From Hyphomicrobiales bacterium (GTDB lineage Bacteria; Pseudomonadota; Alphaproteobacteria; Rhizobiales; Rhizobiaceae), in NCBI GenBank assembly GCA_900472295.1, contig UCIA01000002.1:1038338-1102337 (forward strand): a stretch of 64,000 bases of DNA, given 5' to 3'. Each line of letters begins with the position of its first letter. The stretch's first letter is position 1. Below the pieces are notes generated by a model, which ran no database searches, was not told the origin of the DNA, and saw only the letters and a list, made by a program, of their open reading frames with translations. Shown in pieces: positions 8,748-17,673 of this stretch. The position numbers and the translations under genes are program-made.

Positions 8748-10393
8748 AGACCGGTGGACAACTGATCGTCGACGCGCTGGAAGCGAACGGCACCGACCGC
8801 ATCTTTTGCGTGCCGGGCGAATCCTATCTCGCCGTACTCGACGCACTGCATGACTCGCCGATCCGCAGCATCGTCTGTCGCCAGGAAGGTGGCGCCGCGA
8901 TGATGGCCGACTGCCAGGGGCGGCTGACCGGCAAGCCCGGCATCTGCTTCGTCACCCGCGGCCCCGGCGCTACCAATGCGTCGGCCGGCATTCACATCGC
9001 CATGCAGGATTCCATTCCCGTCATCCTGTTCATCGGCCAGGTCGCCAGCCACGCCAAGGAGCGCGAGGCTTTCCAGGAAGTCGATTACAAGCGCTTCTTC
9101 GGCGACATCGCCAAATGGGTGGTGGAGATCGACGATGCCGCGCGCATTCCCGAACTCGTCACCCGCGCCTTTGCGGTCGCGACATCGGGCCGCCCCGGCC
9201 CCGTCGTCATTTCGCTGCCGGAGGACATGCTGACCAGCCTGGTCGAGGCGCCCGCCGCCTTGCCGCACACGCCGGTCGAAACCCGGCCCGGCGAAGCCGA
9301 ACTCGACGCGCTGGAAACGCTTCTCGGCAAGGCCAAGCGCCCCTTTGTCATCCTCGGCGGCACGCGCTGGAACGAAGAGGCAGTGGCTCGGATGCGCACG
9401 ATAGCCGAAGCCTGGTCGCTGCCGGTCGGCTGTTCTTTCCGCCGCCAGATGCTGTTCGACCATCTCCACCCGAACTATGCCGGCGACGTCGGCATCGGCA
9501 TCAACCCCAAGCTGGCGGCGCAGATCAAGATGGCCGATGTCGTGCTGCTGATCGGCGGCCGCATGGGCGAGATGCCCTCCTCCGACTATACGCTGCTGAA
9601 AAGCCCCTATCCCGACCAAGCGCTGGTGCATGTCCATGCCGATGCCGGCGAACTCGGCCGCGTCTACCGGCCGACGCTGGCGATCAACGCCTCGCCTTCC
9701 GCTTTCGTCGAGGCCTTCGCCAAGCGCAAGCCGGGCTCAGCACCGGTTTGGGCGGACGAGACAGCGAAAGCACATGCCGCCTATCTCGACTGGTCGACGC
9801 CGCCTGAGACCGGCCCCGGCTCGGTCCAGATGGGGCCGATCATGAACTATCTGGAAAAGGTGCTGCCGCACGACGCCATTTTCACCAACGGCGCCGGCAA
9901 TTACGCCACCTGGGTGCACCGCTTCCACCGCTTCCGCCGCTTCGCCACGCAGGGCGCGCCGACCTCCGGCTCGATGGGTTATGGCACGCCGGCCGCGGTC
10001 GCCGCCAAGGCCCTCCATCCCGACCGCACCGTGATCGCCTTTGCCGGTGACGGCTGCTTCCTGATGAACGGACAGGAATTCGCCACCGCCGTGCAATACG
10101 ACCTGCCGATCATCGTCATCGTCGTCAACAACGGCATTTACGGCACCATCCGCATGCACCAGGAGCGCGACTATCCCGGCCGCGTCGTCGCCACCGATTT
10201 GAAGAACCCGGACTTTGCCGCCCTCGCCCGCGCCTATGGCGGCCATGGCGAAACAGTCGAAAAGACGGCCGATTTCGCTGATGCCTTCGAGCGCGCGCGC
10301 GCCAGCGGCAAGCCGGCAATCGTCGAGATCAGGCTCGATCCCGAGGCGATCACGCCAACGCGGACGATGACGCAGATCCGCGACAAGAGCTGA
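8744..10393 (+). CDS. Thiamine-diphosphate-dependent enzyme, acetolactate-synthase-like
   Basis: 549 residues with the three-domain ThDP plan: N-terminal Pyr domain with the proton-relay glutamate at about residue 48 (CRQEGGAAMMA), central domain, and C-terminal PP domain with a GDG...NN cofactor site at about residues 435-461. The fold fits acetolactate synthase, benzoylformate decarboxylase and related carboligases or decarboxylases, and the reaction cannot be settled by eye. It overlaps the CoA-transferase gene by 4 bp. An 11-bp-stem terminator follows directly, so the transcript probably ends here. Confidence 0.85.
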   Translation: MKTGGQLIVDALEANGTDRIFCVPGESYLAVLDALHDSPIRSIVCRQEGGAAMMADCQGRLTGKPGICFVTRGPGATNASAGIHIAMQDSIPVILFIGQVASHAKEREAFQEVDYKRFFGDIAKWVVEIDDAARIPELVTRAFAVATSGRPGPVVISLPEDMLTSLVEAPAALPHTPVETRPGEAELDALETLLGKAKRPFVILGGTRWNEEAVARMRTIAEAWSLPVGCSFRRQMLFDHLHPNYAGDVGIGINPKLAAQIKMADVVLLIGGRMGEMPSSDYTLLKSPYPDQALVHVHADAGELGRVYRPTLAINASPSAFVEAFAKRKPGSAPVWADETAKAHAAYLDWSTPPETGPGSVQMGPIMNYLEKVLPHDAIFTNGAGNYATWVHRFHRFRRFATQGAPTSGSMGYGTPAAVAAKALHPDRTVIAFAGDGCFLMNGQEFATAVQYDLPIIVIVVNNGIYGTIRMHQERDYPGRVVATDLKNPDFAALARAYGGHGETVEKTADFADAFERARASGKPAIVEIRLDPEAITPTRTMTQIRDKS

Positions 10394-10398
10394 GGCAA

Positions 10399-10428
10399 GA
10401 AGAAGGGGCTGTCACCGGCCCCTTCTTC
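10399..10428. terminator. Rho-independent-type hairpin, probably bidirectional
   Basis: A perfect 11-bp stem (GAAGAAGGGGC with GCCCCTTCTTC) and 8-base loop starts six bases after the ThDP enzyme stop codon and lies 13 bases from the stop of the convergent CHRD gene. The A-rich and T-rich arm ends would allow termination in both directions. No long U tract is present. Confidence 0.7.
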
Positions 10429-10441
10429 GTCTGGCGTTGCG

Positions 10442-10885
10442 CTATTTCGCCGCCTCGATCTGGCCGCGAATTTCACCGTCCTTGTTGGCGGCGGTGTGCA
10501 CGTTGACGTAGTCCTTGCCGGCAATCAGGTCGGCAGCCTGGGCATCGGTCAGAACAGCCGAACCCTTGATCGGGCTCTCGATCTTGCCTTTGAACGGGAT
10601 CACAACCCCGGCGTTCTCCCCAACCGCTGCCGGGCCATGGATGTGCGCCATCGTCGCTGCGCCGCTCAATCCCGAATATTTTACGTTCCAGCTGAGCTTC
10701 TTGCTGGTCGTGTCAAAGGTCAGCGTTGCCGTTCCTTTGCCCTTCGTGGTCACCGCCGGGTTCTGCTGGGCCCCGTCGAGTGTCGCTTTCAGCTTCACCG
10801 TCTCGGCCAGAGCCGACGATGCCATGACGAAGGACGCCGAGATGGCCAACGCCGAAAGCATTGGTGCCAAGGATTGTATACGCAT
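10442..10885 (-). CDS. Secreted CHRD-domain protein
   Basis: 147 residues from the ATG at 10885, which has GGAG nine bases upstream and begins a good signal peptide (MRIQSLAPMLSALAISASFV, cut after SSALA). The mature part is one CHRD domain with the usual landmarks MAHIHGPA and a closing GEIRGQIE. CHRD domains occur in chordin and in many bacterial secreted proteins of unknown role. A longer frame to 11050 runs into a tandem repeat and lacks a ribosome site. No partner gene is evident. Confidence 0.85.
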   Translation of the reverse strand: MRIQSLAPMLSALAISASFVMASSALAETVKLKATLDGAQQNPAVTTKGKGTATLTFDTTSKKLSWNVKYSGLSGAATMAHIHGPAAVGENAGVVIPFKGKIESPIKGSAVLTDAQAADLIAGKDYVNVHTAANKDGEIRGQIEAAK

Positions 10886-10953
10886 GAGAATCTCCGTTGC
10901 TGGATGACATCCTCCACAGCTCCCCGGCGCGGATGCATCGGCACAACGCTTAT

Positions 10954-11015
10954 GAGTGCGCATCGCTCCGCGCGAGTAACGTTTGAGTGCTGATCGCTCC
11001 GCGCGGGTAACGTTT
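10954..11015. repeat. Two tandem copies of a 31-bp repeat
   Basis: Two adjacent 31-bp units (10954-10984 and 10985-11015) differ at only about three positions and share the core ATCGCTCCGCGCG. They lie in the intergenic region between the CHRD gene start and the stop of the PLP enzyme gene. They could be a regulatory or slippage-generated repeat; no function can be given. Confidence 0.75.
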
Positions 11016-11065
11016 GCGTGCAAACTCTCGGACCGCGCGATGCGTCGCATGCTCGGAGGGCAGCG

Positions 11066-12349
11066 TCAGACGCCGGCCAGCGCCTGCGTCAGGTCGGCGA
11101 TCAGATCGTCGGGATGCTCGACACCAATCGACAGCCTGACCGTGGTCTCCAGCACGCCAATGCGCTGGCGCACCTCGAAGGGAATGCCGGAATGGGTCAT
11201 CGCCGCCGGATGGCTGGCGAGCGACTCCGTGCCGCCAAGGCTCACCGCCAGCTTGAAGATCTGCAGTCCGTTGAGAAAGGCGAAAGCCGCCTTCTCGCCG
11301 CCTTTAATGTCGAAGGAAAAGGTCGAGCCGGCGCCAGTGCTTTGCCTCAAATAGGCGCTGCCCGCAGCCGTATCCTCGCCGAGGAACGGCAGGTAGTGCA
11401 CCTTCTCGACCTTGGCGTGATCCCTAAGGAATTCGGCGATGAGACGCGCATTGTCGTTGGCCCGCTCCATGCGGATCGACAGCGTCTCCAGCGAACGGCC
11501 GAGCATCCAGCAGGAATGCGGGTCGAGCTGCGTGCCGATGGCGCCGCGCAGCGCCTTGATCGGCTTGGTCACCGCCTTGCTGCCCATGGCCGCACCGGCG
11601 ATCAGGTCGGAATGGCCGCCGACATACTTGGTCAGCGAATAGACCGAGACATCGGCGCCATGCTCGATCGGCCGCTGGAACACCGGGCCGAGCAGCGTGT
11701 TGTCGCAGACGACGATAGGCGTCGATCCTTGGCTAGCGCCGATCTCGTCGGCAATCTTACGGATCAGCGCGATATCGACCAGGCTGTTGGTCGGGTTCGA
11801 CGGCGTCTCGATCAGGATGACCGAAACGCGCCCCTTCGCCACGGCGGCGTCCGCAGCCGAGCGCACCGCCTTTTCGTCGACGCCATCGGCAAAACCGACC
11901 GCACCAATGCCGAAACCGGACAGGGTGCGCGTCAACAGCGTCTCGGTGCCGCCATAGAGCGGCTGCGAATGCAGGATGACGTCGCCGGGGCGGGCATAGG
12001 CGAGCAAGGTCGTGGCAATCGCCGACATGCCGGACGAGAACAGGATGCAGGCGTCGGTCTCCTCATAGACCGCCAGCCGGTCCTCGACGATCTCTGAGTT
12101 GGGATGATTGAAGCGCGAATAGACCAGGCCGGACGCCGTGCCGCTCGGCGGCTCCTTGCGGCCAGAGGTGTAGTCGAAGAAATCGCGGCCTTCTTCGGCC
12201 GACTTGAACACAAAGGTCGAGGTCAGGAACACCGGCGGCTTGACGGCGCCTTCCGACAGTTGCGGATCGAAGCCATAGCTCAGCATCAGCGTCTCGGGAT
12301 GGAGCTTGTGGTTGCCGATATGGGTTTTCGACGGGCGCGGCGCGGTCAT
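11066..12349 (-). CDS. Cystathionine gamma-synthase/methionine gamma-lyase family PLP enzyme
   Basis: 427 residues from the ATG at 12349, which has AGGAAA upstream. It is a fold-type I trans-sulfuration enzyme: YSRFNHPN near residues 77-84, [10 protein letters not shown] holding the phosphate, and SLTKY with the Schiff-base lysine at about residue 241. The family includes cystathionine gamma-synthase, methionine gamma-lyase and related lyases, which split or form C-S bonds in the cytoplasm. The divergent Lrp/AsnC gene 122 bp away suggests amino-acid-responsive control and favours a catabolic lyase; this is inference. Confidence 0.85.
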   Translation of the reverse strand: MTAPRPSKTHIGNHKLHPETLMLSYGFDPQLSEGAVKPPVFLTSTFVFKSAEEGRDFFDYTSGRKEPPSGTASGLVYSRFNHPNSEIVEDRLAVYEETDACILFSSGMSAIATTLLAYARPGDVILHSQPLYGGTETLLTRTLSGFGIGAVGFADGVDEKAVRSAADAAVAKGRVSVILIETPSNPTNSLVDIALIRKIADEIGASQGSTPIVVCDNTLLGPVFQRPIEHGADVSVYSLTKYVGGHSDLIAGAAMGSKAVTKPIKALRGAIGTQLDPHSCWMLGRSLETLSIRMERANDNARLIAEFLRDHAKVEKVHYLPFLGEDTAAGSAYLRQSTGAGSTFSFDIKGGEKAAFAFLNGLQIFKLAVSLGGTESLASHPAAMTHSGIPFEVRQRIGVLETTVRLSIGVEHPDDLIADLTQALAGV

Positions 12350-12471
12350 GGCTTTTCCTGCATTTGGAGGAGTCTCGCGTGGCAATTTATGCGATCCCAA
12401 CCCGCCAGTCCTTGCTATTTTCGGCCTCGCATGGCTGCATCCCGGCAACAAACTGCCGGGAGCTAGCAAAA

Positions 12472-12930
12472 GTGCAGCAGAAGATAGCCGACGATTTCGA
12501 CCTCAAAATCCTGCGCGAACTGCAGGCCGACGCCCGCATCACCAACAACGAGCTTGCCGAGCGCATCGGCCTGTCGCCGTCGCCTTGCCTGCGGCGGGTG
12601 CGGCGGCTGGAAGAGAGCGGCGTCATCAGAGGCTACACCACGCTGGTCGACCCGGCCGCCTTCGGCTGGACCATGGTCGCCATCGCCACCATCCGTCTCA
12701 GCCGCCAGAACGAGGACGAAATTGTGATGTTCGAGGACGCCATCCGCGGCTGGGAAGAGGTGCTGGAATGCCACCTCGTCACCGGTTCGCGCGACTATGT
12801 GCTGAAGGTGGCGACCGGCAACCTCGAACAGTACGAGCGCTTCATCAAGGAAAAGATCGCGCGGCTGAAATGCGTCGCCTCGATCGAGACCAGCTTCGTC
12901 ATGAACACCATAAAGGAACGGCGCCTCTGA
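12472..12930 (+). CDS. Lrp/AsnC family transcriptional regulator
   Basis: 152 residues from a GTG start with GGGAG 11 bases upstream. This start was preferred over an upstream ATG at 12364, which adds 36 residues unlike the family. The N-terminal AsnC helix-turn-helix ([17 protein letters not shown] to about residue 60) is followed by the RAM ligand domain; [11 protein letters not shown] is typical of its effector cleft. Lrp proteins sense amino acids and often regulate a divergent gene, here the PLP-dependent sulfur amino-acid enzyme. The likely operator lies in 12350-12471; no clean palindrome was picked out. Confidence 0.9.
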   Translation: MQQKIADDFDLKILRELQADARITNNELAERIGLSPSPCLRRVRRLEESGVIRGYTTLVDPAAFGWTMVAIATIRLSRQNEDEIVMFEDAIRGWEEVLECHLVTGSRDYVLKVATGNLEQYERFIKEKIARLKCVASIETSFVMNTIKERRL

Positions 12931-12948
12931 CATTTTGCCAGAGGCGCC
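12920..12948. terminator. Bidirectional hairpin terminator
   Basis: A perfect 10-bp stem (GGCGCCTCTG with CAGAGGCGCC) and a 9-base loop contain the last codons of the Lrp gene; its stop codon straddles the stem-loop boundary. The hairpin lies 31 bases from the stop of the convergent binding-protein gene, so it may stop transcription from both sides. Confidence 0.65.
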
Positions 12949-12979
12949 GCGTTTGGAGCAGAATGTTACCTGACCAGGC

Positions 12980-13951
12980 TTATTTGATCGCCTTGTCGGT
13001 GATCGCCGTGGTGTAGGCGCCGGTCGGCGCCTTGGTGATGATCTTCTGGTCGAGCAGCGCCTTGGCGGTACGCTCGTAGGTCGCCGGATCGAGCTTGCCG
13101 TCGGCATTGTCGATCAGCTTGGCAACCTCGCTCATCATCCGCTTCTGGTGGTTTTCGTCCTGGCCGCCACCATCCATGACGATGCCTGCGGCTTCGTCAT
13201 TGTTGTCGATGGCGTATTTCCAACCCTTCATCGAGGCGCGCACGAAACGCACCATCTTGTCCTCAAAAGCCGGGTCCTTGAGCTTGTCTTCCGAGGCATA
13301 GAGCCCGTCTTCGAGCAGGTCGTTGCCCATCGCCGAGTAGTTGAACACGGTCAGCTGATCCGGCTTGTAGCCGGCGTCGATCAACTGCCAGTACTCGTTG
13401 TAGGTCATGACCGAAATGCAGTCCGCCTGCTTCTGGATCAGCGGCTGCACGTCGAAGCTCTGCTTGAGAACCGTAACGCCGTCCGGCCCGCCTTCGGTCT
13501 TGAGGCCGAGCTTGTTCATCCAGGCGTAGAACGGGTATTCATTGCCGAAGAACCAGACGCCCAGCGTATGACCCTTGAAATCGGCTTCGGTCTTGATCGG
13601 GCCGTCCTTCGGGCAGACCAGCTCCATGCCGGCCTTCTTGAACGGCTGGGCGATGTTGACCAGCGGCACGCCCTTTTCGCGTGCGGCCAATGCGCCGCCC
13701 ATCCAGTCGACGATGACGTCGGCGCCGCCGCCGGCAATCACCTGCTCGGGCGCAATATCGGGACCGCCCGGCTTGATATCGACGTCGAGACCTTCGGCTT
13801 CATAAAAACCCTTGGCTTTGGCGACGTAGTAGCCGGCAAACTGCGCCTGCGTGACCCATTTCAACTGCAACGTCACCTTGTCGGCGGCCATTGCCTGGAA
13901 GGTGGCCAGCGACATCGCACCGGCCAGAACTGGAATAATCAGTTTTTTCAT
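12980..13951 (-). CDS. NMT1/ThiY-type ABC transporter substrate-binding protein (pyrimidine-type)
   Basis: 323 residues with a signal peptide (MKKLIIPVLAGAMSLATFQA, cut after MA). The mature part begins VTLQLKWVTQAQFAGYYVAK, typical of the NMT1/THI5 family that binds pyrimidines, riboflavin or related aromatics, and shows GGADVIVDWMGGALAAR in the middle. It is the last gene of an ATPase-permease-permease-binding-protein run that ends near hydA, so uptake of pyrimidines for the reductive pathway is the best inference. A thiamine-precursor or riboflavin role cannot be excluded. Confidence 0.85.
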   Translation of the reverse strand: MKKLIIPVLAGAMSLATFQAMAADKVTLQLKWVTQAQFAGYYVAKAKGFYEAEGLDVDIKPGGPDIAPEQVIAGGGADVIVDWMGGALAAREKGVPLVNIAQPFKKAGMELVCPKDGPIKTEADFKGHTLGVWFFGNEYPFYAWMNKLGLKTEGGPDGVTVLKQSFDVQPLIQKQADCISVMTYNEYWQLIDAGYKPDQLTVFNYSAMGNDLLEDGLYASEDKLKDPAFEDKMVRFVRASMKGWKYAIDNNDEAAGIVMDGGGQDENHQKRMMSEVAKLIDNADGKLDPATYERTAKALLDQKIITKAPTGAYTTAITDKAIK

Positions 13952-13989
13952 ATTTTTACCCTCTGAAGTTAACCCTTAAGCCCACCGCC

Positions 13990-15144
13990 CTATCCACCAC
14001 GGACAGAGGGATGCCAAAACGTGACGGCTCTCTCGATAAGAGCGACCACGCCATAAAAGACCGAACCCGCAAGGGCTGCAACTGCGATTTCGGCCCAGAC
14101 CATATCGATGTTCATCCGCCCGACCTCGGTCGAGATACGAAAGCCCATGCCGACCACGGGCGTCCCGAAGAACTCGGCGACGATGGCGCCGATCATCGCC
14201 AGCGTCGAGTTGATCTTCAGCGCGTTGAAGATGAAGGGTGCTGCCGCCGGCAGCCTGAGCTTCAAGAGCGTCGGCCAGTAGCCTGATGCGTAGGTGCGCA
14301 TCAGATCGCGCTCCATATGGCCGGAGGCGGCAAGCCCGGCAACCGTGTTCACCAGCATCGGGAAGAAGGTCATGATGATGACGACAGCTGCCTTGGACGG
14401 CCAGTCGAAGCCGAACCACATCACCATGATCGGGGCGACGCCGATGATCGGTAGCGCCGAGACCATATTGCCGATCGGCAACAGCCCGCGGCGCAGGAAC
14501 GGCACGCGGTCGGCGGCAATCGCCACCAGGAAGCCGGCTCCGCTGCCGACGACATAGCCGAAGATCACCGCCTTGAAGATGGTCTGCCGCACGTCTGCGC
14601 CGAGCACCGGCAGCGAACTGGCGATGCGCGCGCCGATGGCGCTCGGCGGCGGCAAAAGGATGAAGGGCACGCCGGCGCCGCGCGTCACCGCTTCCCAGAT
14701 GATCAGGATCCAGGCGCCGAAGATCGCCGGGATGATCAGACGCAGCGCCATGCGAGCGCCGCTTGCCATCGGCCGAAGCCCTGACAGCACGGCCACGCAG
14801 CGCCAGGCCAGCAGCCAGGCAGCGGCAAGCAATAGGAAATACGGCGCCAATGCCGTGCCTTCGAAACCTGTAATGCCCGAGATCAGCATCCAGGCGACGA
14901 GATGCGCGCCAATGAACAGCACCACAGCCTCGGCAAGCGCCGAAATCCTGGTCATCGAGATCAGCCCTGCCAGAATGGCCAGGCCGATCATCGGGGTCTT
15001 TAGCCCGAAATAGGGATAGTCGTAGCTTGCCGTCGGGTCTGCGAGGGCAGCCGCCTCCGGCGTGGACATCGCGCCGAGCCCGGCAGCGATCAGGCACAGC
15101 ACAATGGCGAGCAACGCTTGCCAGGAGGGTTTCAGCCAGTTCAT
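13990..15144 (-). CDS. ABC transporter permease, NMT1-type importer
   Basis: 384 residues. The C-terminal 250 residues are the usual BPD_transp_1 permease domain of the SsuC/TauC/ThiX group, with the coupling region LMRTYASGYWPTLLKLRLPA. The N-terminal 130 residues add about four further hydrophobic segments, which single-domain permeases of this group lack. The start codon overlaps the stop of the upstream permease by 4 bp, so the pair is translationally coupled and probably forms a heterodimeric channel. The binding-protein gene follows after 38 bp. Confidence 0.88.
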   Translation of the reverse strand: MNWLKPSWQALLAIVLCLIAAGLGAMSTPEAAALADPTASYDYPYFGLKTPMIGLAILAGLISMTRISALAEAVVLFIGAHLVAWMLISGITGFEGTALAPYFLLLAAAWLLAWRCVAVLSGLRPMASGARMALRLIIPAIFGAWILIIWEAVTRGAGVPFILLPPPSAIGARIASSLPVLGADVRQTIFKAVIFGYVVGSGAGFLVAIAADRVPFLRRGLLPIGNMVSALPIIGVAPIMVMWFGFDWPSKAAVVIIMTFFPMLVNTVAGLAASGHMERDLMRTYASGYWPTLLKLRLPAAAPFIFNALKINSTLAMIGAIVAEFFGTPVVGMGFRISTEVGRMNIDMVWAEIAVAALAGSVFYGVVALIERAVTFWHPSVRGG

Positions 15145-16019
15145 GCCGGCCTCCCGCCCATGGCGCGGTCGACGAGGCGCCCGGCTATGCCGACCACCAT
15201 CACCAGAAGTGCCGCCACCACCGAGCCTGCAACCAGTGCGGACCAGATGTCGATGGACTGGCTATAATAGGCGCCTGCGAGCAGTTTGGCGCCGATGCCG
15301 GCGACCGCACCGGTCGGCAGTTCGCCGACAATGGCGCCGACCAGGCTTGCCGCCACCGCCACCTTCATCGAGGTGAACAGGAACGGCACCGAGGCCGGCA
15401 CGCGGAGTTTCCAGAAGGTCTGCGAGACGCTGGCATTGTAGGTGTGCATCAGGTCGAGATGCATGAGCTCGGGCGAGCGCAGGCCCTTTACCATGCCAAC
15501 CGTCACCGGGAAGAACGACAGGTAGGTCGAGATCATCGCCTTCGGGATCAGCCCGCTGATGCCGATTGCCCCCAGCACGACGATGATCATCGGCGCCACC
15601 GCCAGGATGGGAATGGTCTGCGACGCGATGATCCACGGCATCAGGCTGCGGTCGAGCGTCGCCACATGGACGATGCCGACGGCAATGATGATGCCGAGCG
15701 CCGTGCCGAAGGCAAAGCCGAGCAGCGTCGACGAGAGCGTCACCCAGGCATTGTAGACGAGGCTGCGGTTGGAGGTGATGGGCCGCAGGAACGTGTTCTC
15801 GAAGAAATTCACCGCCACCTGATGCGGCGCCGGCAATGTCGGCTTCGGCTGCGACAGCGTCTTGCCGATCAGTTCGCTGAAGGTGGAGGTCTCGTTGGCA
15901 CGGCGGTCGAGGTCACGCTGGAACGGCGCGTTGAGGATGACGGCGAAGATGTACCAGAGGACCACCACGCCCAGGAGGATCGAGGTTACGGGGATGAGTT
16001 TGTCGCGGAAGGTGTCCAT
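15141..16019 (-). CDS. ABC transporter permease, NMT1-type importer
   Basis: 292 residues with about six membrane segments and the permease-family coupling sequence LMHTYNASVSQTFWKLRVPA. An unusual soluble segment of about 60 residues after the first helix (from LNAPFQRDLDRRANET) precedes the channel domain. It is the first permease of the heterodimer and overlaps the next permease by 4 bp. It is separated from the ATPase gene by 330 bp that hold a 65-bp inverted repeat, so it may be expressed at a different level from the ATPase. Confidence 0.88.
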   Translation of the reverse strand: MDTFRDKLIPVTSILLGVVVLWYIFAVILNAPFQRDLDRRANETSTFSELIGKTLSQPKPTLPAPHQVAVNFFENTFLRPITSNRSLVYNAWVTLSSTLLGFAFGTALGIIIAVGIVHVATLDRSLMPWIIASQTIPILAVAPMIIVVLGAIGISGLIPKAMISTYLSFFPVTVGMVKGLRSPELMHLDLMHTYNASVSQTFWKLRVPASVPFLFTSMKVAVAASLVGAIVGELPTGAVAGIGAKLLAGAYYSQSIDIWSALVAGSVVAALLVMVVGIAGRLVDRAMGGRPA

Positions 16020-16070
16020 TTACGGGCGCCCCCCCGCTCTCTCCAACGGGAGCAAGCGGCGACATTCGCG

Positions 16071-16313
16071 CTTCGTCATCCTAGGGCGAAGCAAGGAGCG
16101 AAGCGACGCGGCGCAGACCCTAGGATCCATGCCGTTACCTTTCCGATCCGCAGCGGTGCGGAATATGGCTCCCTGCCTAACAACACCATCAGCCGCAGTG
16201 GCTTGTCTTGCGGTCATTCTGAACCGTTTGCGCTCTTCGATTAACGTCACGGCATGGATCCTAGGGTCTGCGCCGCGTCGCTTCGCTCCTTGCTTCGCCC
16301 TAGGATGACGAAG
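16071..16313. repeat. Palindromic intergenic element with perfect 65-bp inverted arms
   Basis: The arms 16071-16135 and 16249-16313 are exact reverse complements of each other over 65 bases and enclose 113 bases with no gene. The element fills most of the 330-bp gap between the ATPase and permease genes of one transporter. A diverged relative with the same arm theme, including GGATCCATGCCG, lies at 24141-24327, so this is a dispersed family (REP/MITE-like). In RNA it could form a very stable stem. Confidence 0.9.
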
Positions 16314-16349
16314 GCGTGGCGGCGACGTCCGCACTCATTGGCTACCCCC

Positions 16350-17141
16350 TCAATCATCATAGCTGTGCCCTGCCCTCAAGCCATCCCGCACGCGGGCCGC
16401 GATGGCCAGAAACTCCGGCGTCTCTCTGATATCCAGCGGCCGCTCCTTCGGCAGCGTCGATTCGATGATGTCGGTGACCCGGCCGGGGCGCGGCGACATG
16501 ACGACGATGCGCGTCGACAGATACACCGCCTCAGGGATGGAGTGGGTGACGAAGCAGATCGTCTTGTTGGTGCGCTCCCACAATTCCAGAAGCTGTTCGT
16601 TGAGATGGTCGCGCACGATCTCGTCCAGCGCCCCGAACGGCTCATCCATCAAAAGCAGATCGGCGTCGAAGGCGAGCGCACGCGCGATCGAGGCGCGCTG
16701 CTGCATGCCGCCTGAGAGCTGCCAAGGGTATTTCTTCTCGAAGCCGGAGAGGTTGACGAGCTCCATCGTGCGCTTGATGCGTTCGGCCTGCTCGGCCCGG
16801 GACAGGCCGATAATCTCCAGCGGCAGCGCGACATTGCGCTCGATCGTGCGCCACGGGAAAAGCGCGGCGGCCTGGAAGACATAGCCATAGGCGCGTTTTT
16901 CGCGCGCCTGTTCCGGCGTCATGCCATTGATGGAGATGGTGCCCGAAGTCGGCTTCTCCAGATCGGCAATGACGCGCAGCAAGGTGGTCTTGCCGCAGCC
17001 GGACGGGCCGATGAAGGAGACGAACTCGCCCTTGCCGATGGTCAGGTCGACATTGGAGAGCGCCTCTACCGGACCGTCATTGGTCTGAAAGGTAAGGCCA
17101 AGTTTGCTTGCCGAAACGACGGCTGGCGATTGTCCCGTCAT
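16350..17141 (-). CDS. ABC transporter ATP-binding protein, NMT1-type importer
   Basis: 263 residues. Walker A is GPSGCGKTT (about residues 42-50), the signature is LSGGMQQRASIARAL, Walker B is LLLMDEPFGALDE, and the H-loop is FVTHSIPEA, all as in SsuB/TauB/ThiZ-type ATPases. It should energise the two permeases encoded downstream. It is the first gene of the transporter run and diverges from the cupin gene 110 bp away. No RutR-like site was found in that gap, so control may differ from preT and the aminotransferase gene. Confidence 0.9.
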   Translation of the reverse strand: MTGQSPAVVSASKLGLTFQTNDGPVEALSNVDLTIGKGEFVSFIGPSGCGKTTLLRVIADLEKPTSGTISINGMTPEQAREKRAYGYVFQAAALFPWRTIERNVALPLEIIGLSRAEQAERIKRTMELVNLSGFEKKYPWQLSGGMQQRASIARALAFDADLLLMDEPFGALDEIVRDHLNEQLLELWERTNKTICFVTHSIPEAVYLSTRIVVMSPRPGRVTDIIESTLPKERPLDIRETPEFLAIAARVRDGLRAGHSYDD

Positions 17142-17251
17142 CGCTTGCTGCCTGCCTCTCGCAGCCGTCCAGGATGAAATGACGTTGCATTCGCGTTGAT
17201 GTTGTTTTCCACTCGTCCAATCCCACTCAATCGACGCCCGGAGCCTTGCCG

Positions 17252-17656
17252 ATGTCGCCCAAACCCACTTGTCACCTTATCCGTCCTGAAAGCACTTATG
17301 AAGGCAAGCAGGGACTGACCTACTTTGCCGGCATTGCCACAGAGTCGGTCGGCTCCTCCGGCATCTGCATGCATGTGCTCACCCTGCCGCCCGGCGCCCG
17401 CGCCAAGGCGCATCTGCACGAGAACCACGAGACGGCGATCTACGTGCTCTCCGGCGAAGTCCACACCTGGTATGGCGACCGGCTCGAGAACCACATCGTC
17501 GTCAAGGCCGGCGACCTCTTCTACATTCCCGCCGGCGTGCCGCATCTGCCGGCCAATCTGAGCAACGCCCCCTCCTCGGCCGTCATCGCCCGCACCGATC
17601 CCAACGAACAGGAAAGCGTCGTCCTGCTGCCGGAACTGGATGCGCTGGTCGCCTGA
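17252..17656 (+). CDS. Cupin-domain protein
   Basis: 134 residues from the ATG at 17252, with CGGAG upstream; a TTG two codons earlier is possible. It is a single cupin barrel. Motif 1 appears as HLHENHETAIYVLSGEV and motif 2 as GDLFYIPAGVPHLPAN, so the metal ligands (His, His, Glu and the later His) are present. Function is unknown; many such proteins bind small polar metabolites. It lies between the transporter ATPase gene and the four-cysteine protein genes of the pyrimidine locus, which is its only hint of role. Confidence 0.82.
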   Translation: MSPKPTCHLIRPESTYEGKQGLTYFAGIATESVGSSGICMHVLTLPPGARAKAHLHENHETAIYVLSGEVHTWYGDRLENHIVVKAGDLFYIPAGVPHLPANLSNAPSSAVIARTDPNEQESVVLLPELDALVA

Positions 17657-17673
17657 CGCTGACTTGACTGCCG

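Noticed and set aside
7572..10393. Canonical oxalate pair (Frc and Oxc)
   Set aside because: The CoA-transferase fits, but the N-terminal half of the ThDP enzyme looks like acetolactate synthase relatives, not oxalyl-CoA decarboxylase. Kept as an open question only.
16071..16313. CRISPR-like array
   Set aside because: Only two arms in inverted orientation, with a single spacer; no direct repeat array and no cas gene anywhere in the window.
16720..16740. TPP-riboswitch-like CTGAGA near the NMT1-type transporter
   Set aside because: CTGAGA occurs inside the ATPase coding sequence, not in a leader, and no matching second element is present.
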